From: Erodium maritimum
Lineage: Eukaryota > Streptophyta > Magnoliopsida > Geraniales > Geraniaceae
NCBI GenBank assembly: GCA_963921825.1
Contig: OY997588.1
Location: forward strand, 55,808,803 to 55,872,802
DNA: 64,000 nt
Direction of reading: 5' to 3'
Positions within the stretch are counted from its first letter, which is position 1, and the number at the start of each line of letters is the position of its first letter. Below, piece by piece: positions 10,530 to 20,344 of this stretch. The notes below the pieces were generated by a model. That model searched no databases, was not told the DNA's origin, and saw only the letters and a program-made list of their open reading frames with translations. The translations under genes were made by a program, and so were the position numbers.

Positions 10530-11995
10530 TGTTTTTTTTATCAGCAATTTTTTTATTATAAAAACCTCAACCTTCGAGAATAAGAAAGAGTCAAGGACGA
10601 TATCCTCATACAAACAAATACAAACAAGAGCACCGAACACGGGCTCAGAATCATCTCAACAAGGGGAAAACAACAAAACCATTGGTCTCAGAACCAGTTT
10701 TAACAGACTTAAAGCAAGCAAAAAGCCAACCAGGCAACAGTAAGCCAACAAGGTTAACCGACCCAACTAAAAAACCAGAAACAAACCATAACAGAAACTA
10801 CACAAACCAACCGAAAACAGATCTAAAAATCCGAATTACCAATGAAGACCACCACATAAGACCATAGAAGAAGTACCCCTTTAGCACAACGAAAGTATAA
10901 TCCCACACTCAGAATCACAACCAGAAGCACTCCACCCTCCAACACCCGCAAAGCAAGCAACTCTAAACCCTAATTCTAACCTGACTACATCTTCAAACAA
11001 GGCTCAAATTTGAACACCTCATGGTGGCCAACACCCGTAAACCATGAGGCCCAACCCACCGCTTGTGGTTGAGGAGAGGAAGAGTATAGCTGATTAGGAA
11101 AAGGTGCGGAGGATACCTGTATGAAGCGATCTGCAAAGAAAGCGAGATCCAGCGACCGCAAACCAGGAGTCGCAGCCGAACAGTGTCGCGACCATCAACG
11201 TAAAGGCTGAAAAATCTTCCCACTCCCGATCTGAGTCGAGGCGCTCCAGGGGCGAGCAGTAGAAAACTCTGTAGACTTCTGGGAGCAAAACCAAATCAAG
11301 GTCTGACCCGCAACAATCCCTGCCAGATCAGAGGGGGAAAGTCGTCCCATTCGACCTCAAATGCAAGCCCCAAAAAGGTGTGAGATTCTTCACCGAAACT
11401 ACTCCACATGAAGTAAACCCACAGCTTCACAGATCCTAACTTCACCGACATCACCTGTAACCCCATCCACTCCGATGGTGTCCGTGGAGAGCCAACTGGG
11501 GCCAAAACCACTAGAGGCTCGAAAAAGACAAATATGGGTCTGGAGGACCAGATCTTCCCTTACCGACAAGGAAAACGAGTAACAAAGCAAATCCTCCCTT
11601 CACCGGAGTTATTCAAAAAACTCCCCACGGTGACTGGTGACACAAAGTTCACCGGAGCTTCAGAAGATGACAGATTTGAGTCGAAGTCCTCAAAATTGTG
11701 AAGATCGAAACCCAAAAAAGACAAGAGCAACCAAGCGGAGGAAAAGAGGCGAGAAAGAAGATAGGAAACAGATGAAGGGGGTTGGGGATTAGAGATGAGA
11801 AGACGAAATGAAGAAGAGGAATAAGAAATTGAAGGTATAGGGAAGGAGGGGGTGTGGCCACCGGTGAGATCCAGGCCGTGGTGGCCGTGAATCACCTCCG
11901 GCGACCACAAGTGCTCTTAGGGTTGAGAGAAGGTTGGAAGAGAGAAGCGAGAGAGTTTATAGAGAGAAAGGCTTCGAAACAAGCGGTGAAGACCA
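10530..11995 (-). mobile_element. Short LINE-like derivative without ORF2
   Basis: Read on the minus strand, the element ends GGTTTTTATAATAAAAAAA, then TTGCTGATAAAAAAAACAG at 10,565-10,525. LINE1 has nearly the same end (GGTTTTTAATACAAAATC...TTGCTGATC plus A-run at 8,740-8,787). The other end (about 11,990-11,880) is CT-rich with a TATAAA word and a start-like ATG, as at a LINE promoter/leader. Between them are only short open frames (11,910-11,560; 11,511-11,296) with no RT or endonuclease motif. It is best read as a non-autonomous derivative that keeps leader and tail. Low similarity or a chimeric origin cannot be excluded. Confidence 0.45.
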
Positions 11996-11999
11996 CGTT

Positions 12000-12218
12000 A
12001 TTAACTCTGTTTCATCAATAGAACATAAATTATTTGTCAACATTTTTAGAATAAATTGTGTATTGTTGGTTCTGATGATGATGATATGGTGATAAATGAA
12101 TTTGAGAACTTAGAAAGTAAGATGAACCAGGTAGTGGACATTTAAGACACTTTTGAGGATGGTTTTATTGATTTAGAAGGTGTGGGGGAAATTAATCTAA
12201 CTGAGGACCATTCTCAAT
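12000..12218 (+). other. Acidic coding-like fragment cut by the array
   Basis: From about 12,066 one plus frame reads an Asp/Glu-rich peptide (GSDDDDMVINEFENLESKM) with one internal stop. It runs up to the first base of the array at 12,219. It could be a LINE ORF1 piece or a host exon fragment into which the array's founder inserted. It is too short to identify. Confidence 0.25.
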
Positions 12219-13672
12219 TGATATAGGAACGTGGTGGTAGGATGAGATAGAACCTTGCTGATAGGTTACGTAGGATAGTGATGATAGGATGGAGAACCTT
12301 AGCTGGCCGTACATCACTAACTAAGGTTCCAATGGATGAAGATGAAGTCGATGATGGAGATTGCTTCAACTGGCCATTCATCACTCTTCGAAGTATCCAA
12401 GTAACTAGGATGATATATGGTGGATTGAATGACGCCACACAGATTATGGAAACTCTGTGATAAGTCGAAACAAACAAACTTCAAGGCTTCGCACACAAGA
12501 AGATTGAACTGCTTAAGGTTCTTCCCAGAAGAAAACTCGATTTTTTATTACATAAAACTTGCATAAACTTATCTATTACATGCTAAAAAGGGACATTGTT
12601 AAATAGGCCAACAACAAAACTCGAAATTAATTACATTTCACAACTAAATGACTCTTTGATTAACTAAATGTTGGAAATCTGTAAAACATCAAAAGTAACT
12701 TATTAATAGTTTGAATTGATCTCCATTGCATTGAATAAAGTGGCTGATTTGTGTCTTTAGAAATATGGAACAAGTTGCCTTCATTAATTCCTTGGAGAAG
12801 AGCCAAAACAGATTTGTTGGAGTCTTGAATTGATCTTTAATGTCTTCTTGATTTGCCTTGAGAGACAGTTTCGATATCCACATCATTCCCTCCCTCTTCA
12901 CAAGGTTCTGACCTCAGAACTGATTCATAACCTCTCAACTTAAATTTTTCCAACCCCATAGAGTTGAAACCACTATTCCACAAAGTGCCACTACCCGTTG
13001 GCCAACAAAGAAATCCAAAGAAGTGTATTGCCGATTCATGATAATCAAAACGAAAGAGTCTTGAATATACCTCTAATTTTTTTTATCTACAATCAACCTG
13101 TGACCAGGAGGCGTAGAGGACTTCTTGTCAGTAATATTAGCACAAAAAATATCATTTCTTGACCCAAGAAGGTACTGAAGTAGTTCAACTCGCCCAAGAA
13201 AAACATTATTTGTCTCCAGAGATGCATTATCAGGCCATTGTTGTGATATCAGCACATTCTTCATTTGATTATCATCTTTGAACAATTCTACAAACCCGTC
13301 CAAGAACCTATCATAGCCATTGTTGGACGGACCCACAATGAAAAACTTGTGCACTGAACATACGATTTCGTCTTGCTCCAACAATTCTCTTTCTTCTTGG
13401 CCCGCTTGTTGTTGTTGCGTAACTGTCGCCGTAGGTATTACCTCTCTCATTTTTTGGACATTGTTGCGCAGAGAACTTAGTCAAACTTGCTTCTCGGCTC
13501 TTATCAGTTGCTCCCTGGCTATTGAGTCCACCACTTTTTGGACTTTGGCTTGAACTTCAGAGAGAATTCGCCGGATGTCACCCCATTCCCTTGTTGGAGT
13601 CTGGTGTCGAGGTTGCTGTGAATAATACACCATCAATAACTCCGATTTGGAGAGTTTAGCTATGATACTAGA
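12219..13672 (-). repeat. Array unit 1
   Basis: This is the leftmost unit. The DNA left of 12,219 is unrelated to the array, so this is the true 3' end of the array in minus orientation. Its ORF is broken: residues from ATG 13,633 stop at 13,481, and a second open piece runs 13,450-13,073. It is the most diverged full-length unit in the LTR (extra TAGCTGGCCG text near 12,300). Confidence 0.75.
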
Positions 13673-15120
13673 TGATATAGGAACGTGGTGGTAGGATGAG
13701 ATAGAACCTTGCTGATAGGTTACGTAGGATAGTGATGATAGGATGGAGAAGCATAGATGGCCGTACAACACTCTCTAAGGTTCCAATGGATGAAGATGGA
13801 GTCGATGATGGAGATAGCTTCAACCGGCCGTACAACACTCTTTGAAGTATCCAAGTAACTAGGAGGATAAATGGTGGATTGAATGACGCCACATAGATTA
13901 TGGAAAGTCCGTGATAAGTAGAAACAAACAACCTTCAAGGCTTCGCACACAAGAAAGTTGAATTGCTCAAGGTTCTTCACAGAAGAAAACTGGAATTTTT
14001 ATTTCATAAAACTTACATAAACTTATCTATTACATGCTGAAAAGGGGCCTTATTAAATAGGCCAACAACAAAACTCGAAATTAATTACATTTGAAAACTA
14101 AATGCCTCTTTGATTAACTAAATGTTGGAAATATGCAAAACAGCAAAAATAACTCATCAATAGTCTGAATTCATTTCCTTTGCATTGAATAAAATGGCTT
14201 ATTTGTTTTAGGAAATATGGAACAAGTGGCCTTCATTAGTTCCTTGGAGAAGAGCCAAACAGATTTGTTGGAGTCTTGAATTGATCTTTAATGTCTTCGT
14301 GATTTGCCTTGAGAGCTAGTTTCGATGTCCACATCATTCCCTCCCTCTTCACAAGGTTCTGACCTCAGAACTGATTCATAACCTCTCAACTTTAATTTTT
14401 CCAACCCCATAGAGTTGCAACCAATATTCCACAAAGTGCCAATACCCGTTGGAAACAAAGAAATCCAAAGAAGTGTATTGACAATTCATTATAATCAAAA
14501 CGAAAGAGTATTGAATATACCTTGAATTTTTCATCTACAATGAACCTGTGACCAGGACGCGTAGAGGACTCCTTATCAGTAATATTGGCATGAAAAATAT
14601 CATTTCTTTACCCAAGAAGGTACTGGAGTAGTTCAACTCGCCCAAGAAAAACATCATTTGTCTCCAGAGATGTATTCTCAGGCCATTGTTGTGATATCAT
14701 CACATTCTTCATTTGATTATCATCTTTGAACAATTCTACAAACCCGTCCAAGAACCTATCATAGCCATTGTTGGACGGACCCACAATGAACAACTTGTGC
14801 ACTGAACATACGATTTCGTCTTGCTCCAACAATTCTCTTTCTTCTTGGCCCGCTTGTTGTTGTTGCGTAACTATCGCCGTAGGTATTACCTCTCTCATTT
14901 TGTGGACATTGTTGCGCAGAGAACTTAGCCAAACTTGCTTCTCGGCTCTTATCAGTTGCTCCCTGGCCATTGAGTCCACCACTTTTTGGACTTTGGCTTG
15001 CACTTCAGAGAGAATTCGCCGGATGTCACCCCATTCCCCTGTTGGAGTCTGGTGTCGAGGTTGTTGTGAATAATACACCATCAATAACTCCGATTTGGAG
15101 AGTTTAGCTATGATACTAGA
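13673..15120 (-). repeat. Array unit 2
   Basis: This complete 1,448-bp unit is highly similar to unit 3. Its ORF reads without a frameshift from 15,081 to 14,608, because it lacks one C in a CCC run near 14,926. A TTA-to-TAA change at 14,608-14,610 then ends it early. Confidence 0.8.
14608..15081 (-). CDS. Array ORF, first half joined to second (unit 2)
   Basis: This 157-residue frame starts at ATG 15,081 (MVYYSQQPRHQTP) just after the LTR and primer site. It has a probable coiled-coil or helical segment (WGDIRRILSEVQAKVQKVV, then REQLIRAEKQVW), then enters the conserved block shared with unit 3. It stops at YLLG because of a nonsense change. Unit 2 is the only unit where both halves are in one frame, so whether the ancestral protein was one chain or two is unresolved. 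Confidence 0.4.
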   Translation of the reverse strand: MVYYSQQPRHQTPTGEWGDIRRILSEVQAKVQKVVDSMAREQLIRAEKQVWLSSLRNNVHKMREVIPTAIVTQQQQAGQEERELLEQDEIVCSVHKLFIVGPSNNGYDRFLDGFVELFKDDNQMKNVMISQQWPENTSLETNDVFLGRVELLQYLLG

Positions 15121-15603
15121 TGATATAGGAACGTGGTGGTAGGATGAGATAGAACCTTGCTGATAGGTTACGTAGGATAGTGATGATAGGATGGAGAACC
15201 ATAGATGGCCGTAAAACACTCTCTAAGGTTCCAATGGATGAAGATGGTGTCGATGATGGAGATAGCTTCAACCGGCCGTACAACACTCTTTGAAGTATCC
15301 AAGTAACTAGGAGGATAGATGGTGGATTTAATGACGCCACATAGATTATGGAAAGTCCATGATAAGTAGAAACAAACAAACTTCAAGGCTTCACACACAA
15401 GAAAGTTGAATTGCTTAAGGTTCTTCACAGAAGAAAACTTGAATTTTTATTTCATAAAACTTACATAAACTTATCTATTACATGCTGAAAAGGGACCTTG
15501 TTAAATAGGCCAACAACAAAACTCGAAATTAATTACATTTGACAACTAAATGACTCTTTGATTAACTAAATGTTGGAAATCTGCAAAACAACAAAATAAC
15601 TCA
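15121..15603 (-). repeat. Representative array LTR (unit 3)
   Basis: On the minus strand it begins TGAGTTATTTTGTTG and ends CCTATATCA. About 100 bp in, CCTATTTAACAAGG (15,509-15,496) is TATA-like, and about 50 bp later AATAAAAATTC (15,451-15,441) is a polyadenylation-like signal, so U3 and R would be short. Equivalent LTRs occur at 12,219, 13,673, 16,572 and 29,121. No obvious purine tract precedes the LTR start, so that boundary rests on alignment with 171-610. Confidence 0.6.
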
Positions 15604-15735
15604 TCAATAGTCTGAATTCATTTCCTTTGCATTGAATAAAATGGCTGATTTGTCTTTGGAAATATGGAACAAGTGGCCTTCATTAATTCCTTGGGGAAGA
15701 GCCAAAACAGATTTGTTGGAGTCTTGAATTGATCT

Positions 15736-16359
15736 TTAATGTCTTCTTGATTTGCCTTGAGAGCTAGTTTCGATGTCCACATCATTCCCTCCCTCTTCAC
15801 AAGGTTCTGACCTCAGAACTGATTCATAACCTCTCAACTTTAATTTTTCTAACCCCATAGAGCTGCAACCACTATTCCACAAAGTGCCAATACCCGTTGG
15901 CCAACAAAGAAATCCAAAGAAGTATATTGACAATTCATGATAATCAAAACGAAAGAGTCTTGAATATACCTCGAATTTTTCATCTACAATCAACCAGTGA
16001 CCAGGACGCGTAGAGGACTCCTTATCAGTAATATTGGCATGAAAAATATCATTTCTTAACCCAAGAAGGTACTGGAGTAGTTCAAATCGCCCAAGAAAAA
16101 CATCATTTCTCTCCAGAGATCCATTCTCAGGCAATTGTTGTGATATCACCACATTCTTCATTTGATTATCATCTTTGAACAATTCTACAAACCCGTCCAA
16201 GAACCTATCATAGCCATTGTTGGACGGACCCACAATGAACAACTTGTGCAATGAACATACGATTTCGTCTTCCTCCAACAATTCTCTTTCTTCTTGGCCC
16301 GCTTGTTGTTGTTGCGTAACTGTCGCCGTAGGTATTACCTCTCTCATTTTTGTGGACAT
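15736..16359 (-). CDS. Array ORF, second half (unidentified protein)
   Basis: This 207-residue frame is intact in unit 3. A Gln-rich stretch (QQQQAGQEERELLEQDE, residues 13-30) precedes a conserved block with KLFIVGPSNNGYDRF, VFLGRFELLQYLLG and RPGHWLIVDEKFE. A hydrophobic stretch (about residues 125-155) and a Glu/Asp-rich tail follow. I do not recognise the family. It is not gag, protease, RT, RNase H or integrase by any motif I can see. The same block is kept, with point changes, in units 1, 2 and 4. It may be host-derived sequence captured by the element, or a fast-evolving element protein. Confidence 0.4.
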   Translation of the reverse strand: MSTKMREVIPTATVTQQQQAGQEERELLEEDEIVCSLHKLFIVGPSNNGYDRFLDGFVELFKDDNQMKNVVISQQLPENGSLERNDVFLGRFELLQYLLGLRNDIFHANITDKESSTRPGHWLIVDEKFEVYSRLFRFDYHELSIYFFGFLCWPTGIGTLWNSGCSSMGLEKLKLRGYESVLRSEPCEEGGNDVDIETSSQGKSRRH

Positions 16360-16571
16360 TGTTGCGCAGAGAACTTAGCCCAAACTTGCTTCTCGGCTCT
16401 TATCAGTTGCTCCTTGGCCATTGAGTCCACCACTTTTTGGACCTTGGCTTGCACTTCAGAGAGAATTTGCCGGATGTTACCCCATTCCCTTGTTGGAGTC
16501 TGGTGTCGAGGTTGCTGTGAATAATACACCATCAATAACTCTGATTTGGAGAGTTTAGCTATGATACTAGA

Positions 16572-17355
16572 TGATATAGGAACATGGTGGTAGGATGAGA
16601 TAGAACCTTGCTGATAGGTTACGTAGGATAGTGATGATAGGATGGAGAATCATAGATGGCCGTAAACCACTCTCTAAGGTTCCAATGGATGAAGATGGAG
16701 TCGATCATGGAGATAGCTTCAACCGGCCGTACAACACTCTTTGAAGTATCCAAGTAACTAGGAGGATAGATGGTGGATTGAATGACGCCACATAGATTAT
16801 GGAAAGTCCATGATAAGTAGAAACAAACAAACTTCAAGGCTTCACACACAAGAAAGTTGAATTGCTTAAGGTTCTTCACAGAAGAAAACTTGAATTTTTA
16901 TTTCATAAAACTTACATAAACTTATCTATTACATGCTGAAAAGGGACCTTGTTAAATAGGTCAACAACAAAACTCGAAATTAATTACATTTGACAACTAA
17001 ATGACTCTTTGATTAACTAAATGTTGGAAATCTGCAAAACAGCAAAAATAACTCATCAATAGTCTGAATTCATTTCCTTTGCGTTGAATAAAATGGCTGA
17101 TTTGTCTTTGGAAATATGGAACAAGTGGCCTTCATTAATTCCTTGGAGAAGAGGCAAAACAGATTTGTTGGAGTCTTGAATTGATCTTTAATGTCTTCTT
17201 GATTTGCCTTGAGAGCTAGTTTCGATGTCCACATCATTCCCTCCCTCTTCACAAGGTTCTGACCTCAGAACTGATTCATAACCTCTCATCTTTAATTTTT
17301 ACAACCCCATAGAGTTGCAACCACTATTCCACAAAGTGCCAATACCCGTTGGCCA
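16572..17355 (-). repeat. Array unit 4, left part
   Basis: This part contains the LTR and the polyprotein-tail relic up to the GGCCA target site of Ty3 element A. The unit resumes at 28,567 with the duplicated GGCCA and the expected following text (AATAAAGAAATCC, against AACAAAGAAATCC in the other units). Confidence 0.85.
17351..17355. other. Target-site duplication of element A, left copy
   Basis: GGCCA stands immediately before the LTR's TGTCACGCC. The right copy is at 28,567-28,571. A 5-bp duplication is standard for plant Ty3 elements. Confidence 0.95.
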
Positions 17356-17632
17356 TGTCACGCCCCAATTTCAGAGAACCGAACTCGGGACGCGAACCTT
17401 TAAAAACATGAATACTTAAACCTGTTTTCAATAAAAGCTTTGACATTTCCATTTACTTCTCAAAAATAATAGTAGTATTTACAATACAAAAACGTCCCAA
17501 CAAGTGGACAAGGTACACATCCGTCACTAGACTCAACAAAAGTAAAGACCAGACTCCGCTCCAAGCTCCATGAACTTCAAGAGCTAACCTAGTCCGTCCG
17601 GTGATCAGTACCTGTAGGAAAAGCAGCTAGGG

Positions 17633-17648
17633 GTGAGCGTTCGCTCAC
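17633..17648. repeat. LTR hairpin GTGAGCG-TT-CGCTCAC (A, 3' LTR)
   Basis: A perfect 7-bp stem with a 2-nt loop. It recurs at the same LTR position in A 5' (26,226-26,241), B 5' (42,052-42,067, one stem change), B 3' (49,027-49,042) and C (50,842-50,857). Confidence 0.85.
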
Positions 17649-17934
17649 CTCCACGGATAACAGACTGACTATGGCATAATTAGCAGAAAAATCCAGTAAC
17701 ACTAAAACCAAACCCAACACCGGGACTACAGTCCCCAACTCAAGTACTCAACAGACCCACAACCCGTCACCTTCCTCAACAGACTCGACACTCGATAAAA
17801 ACAGTGTAAACCCGACACCACTATCGACGACTTCCTCAAGGACACGACAGAAAGACTACACAACGCCAAACAAGATCACAAAGGATCGCACACCAGCTGC
17901 TCAGTAACCGATCTCAATCAGGTCAGGGTTCGAC

Positions 17935-18126
17935 CTATCGCAATTCCTCGACACGAAGTCGGATCAGGCTGTCGACCTTTCAAACTCGCAATTCATCGAC
18001 AGTAAGTCGGATCAGGCTGTCGACCTTTAGAACTCGCAATTCATCGACACTAAGTCGGATCAGGCTGTCGACCTTTAGAACTCGCAATTCATCGACACTA
18101 AGTCGGATCAGGCTGTCGACCTTTAG
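17935..18126. repeat. 48-bp minisatellite in the 3' LTR of A
   Basis: Four copies of a 48-bp unit containing CGACACTAAGTCGGATCAGG and GTCGACCTTT. The last copies have TAG where element C has TCG, so the frame closes here. It is absent from the 5' LTR of A. Confidence 0.9.
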
Positions 18127-18179
18127 AACTCACCACCCCAGGTAACCACAATCACAATCACAGGCAAGTTCAATCACAC

Positions 18180-18375
18180 AGGCACTCAAGACACCTCAAC
18201 AGTCCAGACTCGGGTTCAACAACCCCACGGGCACTCACTGCCACTCAAGACACCTCAACAGTCAAGACTCGGGTTCAACAACCCCACGAGCACTCACTGC
18301 CACTCAAGACACACCAACGGTCAAGACTCGGGTTCAACAACCCCACGGCACTCACTGCCACTCAAGACACCAAAT
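18180..18375. repeat. Roughly 60-bp repeat in the 3' LTR of A
   Basis: About three copies of a unit containing AAGACTCGGGTTCAACAACC and CACTCACTGCCACTC. It is the reverse complement of the 57-59-bp repeat in element B's LTRs. It is absent from the 5' LTR of A. Confidence 0.85.
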
Positions 18376-18394
18376 TAAATACACGGGCTCTCAT

Positions 18395-18610
18395 GGCCAC
18401 CCAAACTCAACAATAAAACACGGGCTCTCAAGGCCACCCAAACTCAACAATAGATAACACGGGCTCTCAAGGCCACCCAAACTCACAATAAATAACACGG
18501 GCTCTCAAGGCCACCCAAACTCAACAATAAATAACACGGGCTCTCAAGGCCACCCAAACTCAACAATAAATAACACGGGCTCTCAAGGCCACCCAAACTC
18601 AACAATAAAT
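18395..18610. repeat. 39-bp minisatellite in the 3' LTR of A
   Basis: Five to six copies of a 39-bp unit with ACGGGCTCTCAAGGCCACCC and AACTCAACAATAAATA. The equivalent in the 5' LTR is 26,520-26,735. The unit is 13 codons long, so it makes a repetitive but meaningless open frame on the minus strand. Confidence 0.9.
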
Positions 18611-19171
18611 AACGCACAACAACCTCCGGCATACTCGATGCCTCCAACAGTTCTAAGATCACTTGTTTCACAAACAACCTCCGGGCATGGTCATATGCCT
18701 CCAGTAATTCAATTACGCTAAGTTCTCTTCTCCTACGACACTACTAAGTGTCACATGCCTTTCTCATAATTACTAAGTTCCCGTAACATGCTTTTCTAAT
18801 AATCACTACAATCCCGTATCATGCTTTTCTAATATTTAAATAAATCTAAATAACCCACGACACCCCGGTGTCACATGCAATTCTACTATTAACTTTCCCT
18901 AACCAGGGCCGAGATCCGGCTACTTTTCCCTACCTCGTATATAGATCCAAAAGCGCTCCAACAAAACCCGAAGTGGACCTAGTCACTCGCCGAGCTTTCC
19001 CTTGCCTCGGTCCGTAGCACGATCTAAAAGAACACAAATTCAAAGTACTTTTAAACTAGTACGAATAAACCGAAAATTAATAAACTTAACGCCCAAACGT
19101 AACCCCGACAATGCCGATCACTCCCAAACTTCACAATTACTCGATATTTCCGATAAAGGACCCGTAAGGGC

Positions 19172-19197
19172 CAGATTCGCCCGACATGGCGAATCTG
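19172..19197. repeat. LTR hairpin CAGATTCGCC...GGCGAATCTG
   Basis: A perfect 10-bp stem around the 6-nt spacer CGACAT. The same structure is at 27,297-27,322 in the 5' LTR, and a slightly altered form is in B and C LTRs (for example 40,322-40,347 and 47,126-47,151). Confidence 0.85.
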
Positions 19198-20344
19198 CCC
19201 GGTTTTGGTTAATTGCCTTCCGGGGCTCCAAAAGCCCCCGTTTTCGTTTCTACGGTCTTAGAATATTTCAAGGAACCCAACGCACTTGACGGAATTGAAT
19301 TCCGACTTCTAAGTCAATTAATTAACGTTTAAAGTTTCCCAAAACCCGTTAATTACAACTTCTCCAAATTAATTCCAAATTTCGATTCGATTAGGAATAA
19401 GTGGTCCGGGGGACGTTTTAAACCACCCGAACATTAAAACCCGAGCAACCGAGCACGTGGGCCCCACCCAAGAGGCTTGGCCGAGACCCTAGGGTTTGAG
19501 GGGGGGGGGGGGGCTCGGCCACCATGTGGTGGCTGCTGCCAGCTCCGGCCAGCCACCTCATGGCCGGCCGGCCACCACCCACGGTGGCCGGAGCTCCTCC
19601 CGAGCCTCTGGTCACCGGAAAACGTGCCATTACACCCCCAAACACCTCTAAAACGTCTCCAACACCTCCAAAACGTCCATACAACCCTAAGTATTAGTTT
19701 AAAACTCAAACCCTAGCTTTCAAGAAAACAAACGAAACGAGAATCGGGTTAGTGCTTACTCGAGAGGAAGACGAGGGGAAGAGATTTGCTCATTGCTTCG
19801 AATCGATCCAAGGGTTGAAAATCAAACCCTAACTCCACTTCCTTTCTTCTCTCTCTAAAACCTCTCTTCTTCTTTCTAATTTAATTAAAACTAACAACTA
19901 ACTCCAAAAACTCCCCCCTTTTACCCATGTTCGGCCAACACACCACAACCACCCATTTCCCCCCCAAAACTAACACCACCACATTTAGGACATGTGTCAA
20001 GGTGGGTCCCACACCTTTTGGAAAATATCTAGTTGATATTTTCCAATCAGATTCGCGAAAAACGGACGTTTCGGGCCCCGAACGGGCACTTTTCCCAAGA
20101 AATTTTTAAACTGGACGGGCTTCAAGGAAACGGCCCAACTAAGACCGCTACGACGACGGCTAAGCTTTTCGGGTCCAAAACGGTCCTCGAATGGACCAAA
20201 ACGTCGCTCGGGTGACTTTTCCAGCGAAAAATCAATCTTTCCCAAATTGACCAAAATGTTGCCCTGAGTCCCCTGTAGCTCATTTTAGTCGATAACGGGG
20301 TCAACTTAAGTCCGGCATGACCCTCGGGGTCAATTTAAGTTAAG

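Larger units (their letters stand above)
15121..16571 (-). repeat. Array unit 3
   Basis: This complete 1,451-bp unit carries the longest surviving second-half ORF (16,359-15,736). An extra base relative to unit 2 separates the two halves of the ORF near 16,345-16,375. Confidence 0.8.

Noticed and set aside
12278-12460. Plus-strand ORF in the array LTR
   Set aside because: It is antisense to the LTR, not conserved in frame among the other units, and has no motif.
15850-15970. Possible intron in the array ORF (GTATATTC ... TTGCAG) of unit 3
   Set aside because: The AG acceptor exists only in unit 3. The other units read TTGCAAC or TTTCAAC at that site, so a conserved intron is not supported.
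18395-18610. CRISPR-like array (short repeats with spacers)
   Set aside because: The repeats are contiguous LTR minisatellites without unique spacers, in a plant genome.
19418-19716. Several 79-95-codon ORFs on both strands around the G-run
   Set aside because: They overlap each other in GC-rich LTR sequence, change length with the G-run, and have no domain.
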